A stretch of DNA of 64,000 nt from the NCBI GenBank assembly GCA_030268105.1, contig BSDZ01000013.1:3701001-3765000 (forward strand), in the 5' to 3' direction. The stretch is from Volvox africanus (lineage: Eukaryota; Chlorophyta; Chlorophyceae; Chlamydomonadales; Volvocaceae). The translations under genes and the position numbers were made by a program. This document shows, piece after piece, positions 55,730 through 64,000 of the stretch (position 1 is its first letter; the number at the start of each line of letters is the position of its first letter). The notes beneath the pieces were generated by a model. The model was not told the origin of the DNA. It searched no databases and worked only from the letters and a program-made list of their open reading frames with translations.

Positions 55730-56987
55730 TACTACTTCCAAGACCACCGCCTTGGAGACCGCTGCCGAGAGCACCACCTAAGATGCCGCTGCCGCTGCCG
55801 CCGCCGCTGGAGAGGCTACCGATCACCCCGCTGCTGCTGCTACCCAGCACGCCGCCACTGCCACCACCACCACCAGTGGCGGCGGCGGCGGTGCCCAGGC
55901 GGCTGCCGCTGATGCCGCTACTTCCGAGTCCGGAAGCGCTAAGCTGATGCAGCCCCGGCCACATTGCTGACGCTGTCATCAATCCCCCGCCACCGCCGCC
56001 AGTACCGCCAGCACTAGCTTTGACATCCAGATCACTTACTGCCGGTGCCGGTGCCATCTGCTGCATCTCATACGGAATTGGAGACGGCGTTTCCCGCTGG
56101 GAGCCAGGTAACTGCAGAAAGAGCGGTGGAAAGGTAATCATGGCACCTGGGTCGCCATTGCTGTTGCGTGGGGAGGCTTGAACGGCTGCCCCCACCACAT
56201 CTTGTTGCGCGGTGATCCCGTACCTGCCGCAGGGTCGGTACGGTACGAGTACGGTTACAGTACGCTTACGTACTATTACTGCAATATGTTTTGCATTGGC
56301 AACATGGCTGAGGGCTCGGGAAGCAAACCCAGGTGCGGGTTCAGGATTTGGACGCAGGATGGTTTCGGAGCGGGGCATAAATTATCTTTCTGAGAGCAGA
56401 GGCTAGTAGTGTATGGAGTGTATATACACTACTACGCAACAAGCACAGGGACATGTTAACGTTGTGGCTGTGCAAGAACATAATTATATATATAACTACA
56501 CACGAGGCCGTCGCTCTCAAACCGATGAAGTAGGGCCCAGAAAACCCTGGGCCGGGCATGTCCAGGTTACCTACGGATATGCCCGGCAATGTGCCGTAAC
56601 TCACTGATCGGTGAGAGGCCAGGGAGCCGAGACATCTTGTGCCGAAGCATCTAGTCTGTGTAATCCCGTCGTCTGCTCTCCCTCCCCTTTTCGCTGCTCC
56701 ACCTGCTGTTGCCATGGAGACAGTTGCGCCAAATCTTCAGCCTCAAGTGGGACCAATTTGTCCTCAGACATCGGCCGCCTGCCCTGTCGTATTCTGGAAG
56801 TGCCAAGCTTGGATCCGTACAGGACGGGACGCATGCCGTACTCTGCAGCTCTCGCGCAATCGAAGATGGTTACAAAAGCGACCCCCGTCAGGATCCAGGC
56901 AGCCAGTGCGCAGGGCTCCGTCGGATTTGTACGGCGACAGCCGCCGTACAATCGACGGGGATATGAGAGCGTGCAGGGCGTTGTCAT
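55730..56987 (-). CDS. Membrane protein with Gly/Ser-rich tail (partial, two exons seen)
   Basis: The first visible exon (about 56987-56605) encodes one strong membrane segment (CALAAWILTGVAFVTIFDCA) followed by a charged stretch (RQGRRPMSEDKLVPLEAEDL). It ends at a consensus donor CA|GTGAGT. The next exon starts after CTGCGGCAG at 56223 in the matching phase (Q-YGITAQQDVVGAAVQASPR) and runs into a long Gly/Ser-rich segment (SGGVLGSSSSGVIGSLSSGG). The ends are not defined on either side. Topology resembles a single-pass protein with a cytoplasmic linker; whether it connects to the protease gene downstream on the same strand is unknown. I do not recognise the family. Confidence 0.5.
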
Positions 56988-56989
56988 CG

Positions 56990-59900
56990 GCGCGCTTGCT
57001 CTCAGATGTATCGGTGCCTTGGTTCTCCGGAGTCGGGACGTTTCAGAGCGAGTTTCCCGGTCGTGATGCGGGTCGTGGTGTGGGCTGTCTGTGAATGGAT
57101 TTTCTCACTGGTGGGCGTGAGGTTGGCGATGCAGTCGGGAGGTCGGAAAATTTAGCTACGAGAGTCGTGACGACGACAATGAACGGCGACGCCGAACAAT
57201 CGATTGAAGCCGATTCTGACCTGATCCTGATTCTGAAACGAATTTCTTGGTCAGCACACCGCTGCCGCTGCTGCTGGTGTTCCTACGGCTGATGCTGCCT
57301 CTGACCCTGGCTGGCCTGACAAAATTCACGAACGCGGATCTGCATAGGATAGTGAGGAGGTGAGAGGTGGTTTTCAGTAGCCTGTCCGGCGGGAACACGT
57401 CGTTAACGTACCTGCAGCTACAAGCCTTGGCGGCAATCTAGCAAAGGCGAGGGGACCGAGGCCAATTATTTCATTGCGTGTGAAGTAACGGGTTTTTGGG
57501 GATGAGCTGTGTTTGTGTCAGCTTACAAGGACCGCCAAATGAGGTGCCCAATCAAGTACAGAAAAACGGTGTGGAGTGGATCTCGCGTGACAGAAAGTGA
57601 TATTTATTATCAAGGAGGAAGATGGTCTGTCAGCCGATGTCGGATGACAGGTATCAGCCTTCCACACGATGAGTGGATGCGGCGCTGGCGGTTCGTACAG
57701 CGCTTGTCACGTTCGTTGTCAAGGGAGTGGTCATCTTTCCGCATTCCGCTGCGGCCGACTGCAGCACGCAACAGGCCACGTGTCTTGAGCCCATACGTAT
57801 GGTTGAGAATCCTTATACAACTAGGCAGAGAGTATTGCACAGAGGGCAAACGGAAACGAAGGAATAATCGGCTGCCTGGTGTAGGAAATTGCTGGTGTAT
57901 GAAACAACGCTAAGCAATAAAACGTCGAACTCAGCCCGCAGAAGAGCCAGGAGGACCCTGCATACCGTTCTTCGGTCCTTGCCTGCGCCTTACATTTTTA
58001 TGCATCGTATGTATTTATTTGCACCTGTTACCCATTGCCATGGTGTTGTATTTGTATGGTTGGACTAAAACCCGTCAAGCTCGCTGTTAGCCTGAGCCCC
58101 TGAATGCCCGGAAGCATGCGTGCTGGGTGTTTCATGATGAAAGCTGGAGGAAGCAAAAGACGGCACAAAAGACGGCACGCATAACGCCCCAGTGAGAGCT
58201 GGCGACTGGACCCACGGGGCAGCTCGACCCTCCGCCCCTGTTTACTCATGCACCCAAGTCGTGGTGCTGAAGGGAAACTGCGCAGCGACGACCCTTTGCT
58301 CTTTTACCTTTCTATGTAAGGTACACCTCACGGGGTGATAGCGTGCCGGACGAGAACCGATACGTCGTAAACGTCATCATCCCTGTTCACTTACATTGTT
58401 ACATACATTGTTCCAGAATCCTAACCCCGTAATAATTTTGCTTGTTCGCGCACATGGGCTTGTTTCCGGAGATTTATGGGATATGTGCGACGTAAGTTGC
58501 TGCGGGTATGCCGCTGGTATGTTGCCGCGGGTATACGACGCTGCGGGTATGCCGCAGCGGGTATGTGTCGAACGGAACCCAGGCCAGCCAGACTTCCACC
58601 GGAGGCCACGGAATGCCGCTGGAGCCATCCTGACACGAACAGCTACCGTTACATCCATCACGTGAGCGCAGGTATACCTTTGCCGGGTTTAGGACTCCGC
58701 ATTTGAAGGTTCCTGGCCCCGAGTATTACATATATGCGCATGAGAAAACCGCCAACATCGCTCGCGCGCGAAAATTACCCTTCCGTTTGTATTGCCGAAC
58801 GTCAATCCCCAGTGCCTATTAAGGGAAGAGGACGTCATCTGTAAAACCTAATCTGGCGGGCTACCGTTTCATATTCTACATAAAATGAGCGGCAATTCGT
58901 CGTGACAATAGTCCGCGTCCTCGTCGTCGATAAAGCTCTGTGCGTATGCACGGCAGCCCAGCAATCCGCCCTCCTTTCTTTCCGCAGATTACCTGACTTA
59001 TCTCCCCGCACTCTCACACCAGCAAACAACCCACGTGCCCCATGCTCTCGATAGCTGCCCTGCGTGCACACGGACAAACTTTTCGGCCTATCGCACCAAA
59101 CTGCCATTGCCCAAATCGGCCCACGGCCATTGTCTTCTTTACCGGTCGTCGTGGGCCACCTGCGCCGTACTTAGCTATTTTACCCCAGTTCTTTGGGACA
59201 TCCTGTACAGTGTACGTCAGACCGCACGTCAGGACGTGGAGCCCTGGATGGGAGAAAGGAAGCTGGCCAAAGAGCTAAGGTATCAGGGGGCGTAACGCGG
59301 AGTATGGGGGACACAAGCATATGGACACAAGGACTAGATCAGGTCAACCTCTCTTTCGGGGGGTTAGCTGTTGCACAGTGACGAGGAATGGAGGCGAACT
59401 CTTATCTGCGTGCAGAGCGGTACAGTAGCACAAGGTGGCCAACAAATATCCAACATAAAAACAGCAGCTTGCGGCACGCGTTATTGAACTTTTTTCCTCA
59501 ATGGCGGCCCAGTACGACCGCCATCACAGCCTTCATCATCACCTCACCACGCCCCTTCCCCCCTGCCTTGCCACTATTTCCTGACACCACCTCCCCTTCA
59601 AACCCTGTCCTTTAATCATCAACTCTCGCCCACTTTAAGATATCAAAAACCAAAATCAGCAGATGTTGGTCTTCGTCACATCTTGTCATATCTGTCGCCG
59701 TCTTCCACAGGTTCCTCCCCGACACCGGTCGAGCGACGCTCCCTATCGTCACCCCCAATGACTCCCTGTCATGCTGCGCACGCCCCTCCACACCCTCACA
59801 GCGCAGCTTCCCTTCCAACATCACGAGAGGGCCTTTACGCCACGTCGACGCCGTCTCCACCTTCATCCAACTGAACATTCATATTCTAAACATACCTCAA

Positions 59901-61236
59901 CCGCAACGCATACATCTCACTTGCGCGTTGGGAACTGACATACAGACCGACATATAGACAGATGGACAGACAGGTTTACGTCACCAAGGCGCCCTCTTGC
60001 TGCCTTCCCGGCACCACCGACACCGCGTGTATCAAAACGCAGACAAACAACAATCTCATCACATTTTACCTTTACATGCCATATCGACCACGCCTCTCCG
60101 CAACCCTCATTCGATAACACTTAGAACAATTAGAAACAACAAACATTTTCTGTTGCTGTAACCAGCACTCCAGGGAACCCTGTCCCCACCGGCGATGGCC
60201 GGGTGGAAGTTCTTATCGGATAGCGGCGAAGTGCACATCACATGTACGCCACAGGTAGCGCGGTATGGACTGCGCGTGTCGTGCGTTGGATATTATGATG
60301 GTGGTAGTGGTAGTGGTAATAGTGATTGAAGCTCTCAAAAATGATGTAATTTGGAAAGCAGTAATAAGCGCGCGGTACGGTGGAGGGCATGGGCCTGCAA
60401 AGCTTTGGCCATCTGTCCAACGCCGGCTGGCAAAGGCGGCCCTATTGAAGTCCGCGGGAGAGCAGAATCTGTCCTACCGGCACGCCGAAAACACATCGCA
60501 AAAGCCTCCCCTGCGATCCTACTATTTGTTGACAGATTCCGTTAAATTTTGTCCCCCTCGTTGAGGAGGAACCGTTCGAAATTCTAAGGCAGGGATGTAC
60601 ACCTGCTGCATGCGAGCGCTGCATCAAGACCACCAAGCCCACTCCAATGCGCCCATCACACAAAATGATCCATTCCCGTTCACAGGGCCGCGGACGAGAC
60701 CCTTATCCCCAGAGCTTAGGAGCCAAGCCGTGCTGTCGCGTATCAGGCTCCAGCGGATCGGTTCGATAAGCGTGATATCGCTTTAGCTGGCATTAAGAAC
60801 GAAGGGAAACTCATCACACGTGATGATGGGTTGAGGGACAATAAACTGCACGCCACAACCCTCTATTGGTACATAATCGTCGAGGAAGGGAGCTGCTTCC
60901 CAGCTAGAACGACGGAGATCCCAATGTGCTTCCACCCATAGGTGGTATTGCTTCTCTGTCTCTCCCTCTCCCTCTCTCTCTCCCCGTGCCGCTCACCCCG
61001 TGCTGCTCACCCCGTGCTGCTCACCGACTGGGTCCGAACGTTTTCGAAAAACGTTCCGAATGGCAAGGCGAGGCAGGTTGTTGCATTACACGGAATTGGA
61101 GGGCAGAGGGTCGCAGAGCAGGAAAGGACAGAGCAGGCAAGGTTAATGTCGCCCGGAGGCAGGAGGCCTGCATGCGGAGTGAAACCCGGGACACAACGAT
61201 TGACACCAAGTGGTTAGCCCTTCAACCCTCGGCCAT
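56990..61236. other. No supportable gene; low-complexity and possible undetected exons
   Basis: Open frames on both strands are short and lack recognisable motifs. Upstream exons of the membrane protein may lie here. A degenerate GCGGGTATGCCGC-type tandem repeat is at 58495-58570, and CT-rich tracts lie near 60955-60985. Confidence 0.4.
58495..58570. repeat. Degenerate GCGGGTATGCCGC tandem repeat
   Basis: GCGGGTATGCCGCTGGTATG and related units repeat about five times. Confidence 0.7.
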
Positions 61237-63980
61237 CTAACAGAGCTCCTGCTCAAGCTCCTCCAGCATCTCAATGATCTGTGGGAAGTTTGGCCGGTCT
61301 CCGGGCTTCGGAGCCAGACAACGGCTGAGGAACACCTTGAGGGGCTGCGGGGAGAGGGAGGGGGGAGAGGGGAAAGGGGAGGGGGTGAAGGGGAGAGGGG
61401 AGAGGGGAAAGGGGAAAGGGGAGGGGGTGAAGGGGAGAGGGAAGGGGGTAAGTGTAAGGTGAGAAGAGGGAAGGTGAGGGAAGGTGAGAAGGAAGTGAAG
61501 GGGAGGTGGTGGGAAGGGGAGAACGGAAACATTGGGAGCGAGGGAGGGCCAGGGGCTTCAGACCAGTACCCACAATGCACATGGGACAATCCGCACGCAC
61601 AAGACCCAGTGCCATCTACCTATCTCCCTCTATAGAAAGAGAGAGTACGTATTTACCTTACCTGGTTATATCCATGACGTTATGTGCAGCACCTGTTTAT
61701 TTACGTGCGTTGCCCCTGCACCTAAGGCCATGTGGCTATCGAGCTTTGTGAGGCTACGACGCCCTTCCCCACTGGAATTTCCCGCTCCTTCACCGCTTTT
61801 GTGATTGCCTTCCCCAACCCCAACCCCAACCTGATGCACGTGCCTGCGGGCAGCTAGTCCCAAGCGCCAGGGGCTTGCCAGTCGTGATGGCATGCAGGAT
61901 CTGTCCATGAGTTAACCCGCCGTACGGACGTTGGCCCGTGTACATCTCCCACACGATCACACCGAAGCTGCGCAAAGGGACGGGGAGGGGACAGGGTGAA
62001 ACGCGCAGGAGGACAGAATCGAGGAATTTAATGAAAAGAGCGAACGTGAAAGAGCGCATCCACGATCCATGACTTTCTTTTTATTCACCAGGTTATGTGC
62101 ACACAGTCAACATTCAAGTGGTTTATGAGGACCTCCCATCACCGACTTGCGATCCTGTGTCCACTACTATGGGCCTTGGGTGCCGTACGCAGTTGTCGAA
62201 CCCGCCACTAATGTCCGCATGCGCGCGCGCACATACACACACACGCGCGTGCGTGCTCACACAGGCGGTTCACCCCACCTGTACACGTCTGCGGCTTTTG
62301 AGAGCAACCCGTCCACCAAGAGCTCTAAGCGGGGATAGGAGGGGCGCAGGGGACATCGATTGGTATTTGGAGAATTTGAGAGTCACGCAGATAAATTTTC
62401 ATCTGATGACGCAATATATTGACAACACAGCACACGACACGAGAGGGAGGTCTTGAGGTTTGTGTGCGTGCAGGACAGGGCCTTCAGGCGCGTACGTAAT
62501 TACACCCACATCTCACCCGCCCTTGAGCTCGGCAATCTGCCGGACGCGCAGTCGGAGCTCGGAGGGAGGGGGGAAGGGAGGAAATGGTATAAGGGAATAC
62601 AGGAACGAAGTCGCCGATCACTCTCTTAACTTTCACCATCACGCCGTCCTATTTACGTCACTATTCAGTACTCCCATGCCCAGCCAGCCCCCACCCACCT
62701 GGGCACATGTGGGTTATGGTGCCGTATGAGCGTGTCGTGATGGACTCCCCCTGGATCACCCGGCTCAGTCCGAAGTCCGCCACCTTGGAGGAGAAATGCC
62801 GCCCGTCGCGGTCGCTAGCGGCGAGGAGCACGTTGTTGCCTGGATAGGGGGATTGCAGCTTCACATGCATCAGTCCGTTGTGTGGGGTGTGGGGTGTAGG
62901 TTTGTGAGTGTCGTCCCCCCCCCCCACCCGACCGCACCTGTGAGATCCCCGTGCAGTATGTTCTGGGAGTGCAGGTAGGTCATTGCGGCCGCCACCTCCC
63001 GGGCAGTCAGCACCAGAGCCCTAAAGTCCACTTCGAACAGCGAGTGGCGCTTGCGGAACCAGCCGCGCTCGATGGCGTCCGACAAGCCGCCCTAATGAAC
63101 CGCGGAGGAGGGGCGGGGATGGGATAGGAGGCAGCTGAAGGGCTGAAAGGGCACAGCTGCAACACGCACCAAGCAAGCAAAGATGCTTATGATGCGAGAG
63201 CGGGACGGGAACAAGGTGGGGACAAAGAGGGCGTGCGCGGCACCGCCATTGAAACATTTGACATCTTGCAAACAGCGGAAAGACATATAGATGTAGGCCC
63301 CAGTTGAAACCCTAAGTGGTGAGAGGAGGTCCGCGGAAGGGCAGGGGAACCGATGACCTGGAAGGCTGTAGGGTTTCCAGGACGCGGTAACCGGCAGATC
63401 CGATGGAAGCGAGTTCGGCTTGGAGGGAGGAAGCGACGCGGCAGACAGTGGCCACATAGGTAGGCTGGGAGAAGTGCACGTGGGGATGAGGGGGGAGGGC
63501 TAATACAATTAACCAGCTGGTGCTGATACTGAAGGACCGAGGACTAAACGTGAAGGGGGAAGGGGGGAGCAGAACGTGACAGTAGGGAGGAGGAGAGGGA
63601 AAGGAAAGACGGAGGTACGAATCGGGGTCATGGACGCATTGAGACTAAAGATTCAAAATGCACACTCGCTCTCCTCTCTTCAAAATCGTTTATCTGATAA
63701 ATTTTCATCCTTCAACCTCCGCCGCGCCCCTCCCCTGCCCCCCTCCCTGGGCCTTACATCCTCGGATCCAAGCATGTAGCCCAAACCCTCAAAAGCGGCC
63801 CGAGCCCAACTCCCAACTCCCCCTGGACCCCTGCCACCGTCCGTCCAACCGTACCTTGTTGCAGAACTCCATGACCATCCACGTCTCCAGCATGGTGCGT
63901 CCCTCATTGTCCGCGTCGGTGGCCTGACCCATAGGTCGGGTGCAGTGCTTGTACGTCTGTACGATGTTGGGATGGCTGAT
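61237..63980 (-). CDS. TKL-like protein kinase, C-terminal two thirds (gene continues past the window)
   Basis: Six minus-strand exons join with consistent phases: 63980-63855, 63091-62938, 62839-62699, 62324-62279, 61967-61844, 61344-61237. They encode ISHPNIVQTYKHC...VMEFCNK, then GGLSDAIERGWF and MTYLHSQNILHGDLTGNNVL (catalytic loop: Asp and Asn present, the usual Lys replaced), then KVADFGLSR (Mg-binding DFG), THMCPELLVDGLLSKAADVY, SFGVIVWEMYTGQRPYGGLT and finally RCLAPKPGDRPNFPQIIEML before TAG. This is the TKL/receptor-like kinase pattern expanded in volvocine algae. The P-loop, the catalytic Lys and any sensor domain lie outside the window. The fifth intron appears to use a GC donor (CAG|GCACGT). 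Confidence 0.87.
61350..61540. repeat. Polypurine (GGGGAGAGG-type) tract in kinase intron
   Basis: About 190 bp of almost pure G/A on the plus strand, with many GGGG runs, directly precedes the acceptor of the last kinase exon (it is CT-rich on the coding strand). Confidence 0.9.
62219..62262. repeat. Alternating purine-pyrimidine (GC/CA)n tract
   Basis: GCGCGCGCGCACATACACACACACGCGCGTGCGTG-like sequence in a kinase intron; potential Z-DNA. Confidence 0.8.
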
Positions 63981-64000
63981 CTGAATGGGGCAAACCGAAA

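Noticed and set aside
57509..57913. 134-residue plus-strand open frame
   Set aside because: No domain, no splice support and arginine-rich composition typical of chance frames in this DNA.

Overview
This window looks like nuclear DNA of a volvocine (chlamydomonadalean) green alga. The evidence is a pherophorin-type extracellular matrix gene with an SP/PPSP-rich rod, TGTAA polyadenylation signals, intron-rich genes with GTGAGT/CAG-type splice sites, and a kinase with the HGDLTGNN catalytic loop that I associate with volvocine kinases. Exon boundaries were inferred by hand from splice consensus, reading phase and family motifs.

Layout. (1) 1-33.9 kb is a nested cluster of Ty3/gypsy chromoviruses whose LTRs run TGTTGTA...TACAACA. 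One copy (5304-12774) is essentially complete, with 824-bp LTRs, a 5-bp target duplication ATAGG and open gag and pol. It sits inside an older LTR. Around it are deleted, frameshifted and CGA-to-TGA mutated relatives, one inverted fragment (17126-20690), one element inserted in the protease region of another, and a solo LTR with duplication GGTAG. (2) 33959-34968 is an uninterrupted (TAGA)n array of about 1 kb. (3) 35058-45392 is the 3' part of a pherophorin-like gene. Its 9-kb phase-1 intron (36074-45104) holds an AT-rich patchwork of bacterial, Rickettsiales-like gene fragments (about 36338-44793) between two (ATATT)n arrays. Inside that bacterial DNA lies a 324-bp GC-rich miniature LTR retrotransposon with a perfect 5-bp target duplication; removing it restores a bacterial reading frame. 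(4) 45.4-49.9 kb is mostly non-coding, with a short solo LTR and a SINE-like repeat that occurs four times in the window. (5) 49954-54731 (minus) is a multi-exon trypsin-like serine protease with a novel-looking C-terminal extension. (6) 55.6-57.0 kb (minus) is part of a membrane protein gene with a Gly/Ser-rich tail. (7) 57.0-61.2 kb has no gene I can support. (8) 61237-63980 (minus) is the 3' part of a TKL-like protein kinase gene that runs off the window edge.

Most notable points: three gag/pol families each end gag with an in-frame TAG followed by conserved same-frame coding, suggesting stop-codon readthrough; bacterial DNA appears truly integrated in the nuclear genome; and LTR palindromes carry compensatory changes between families.
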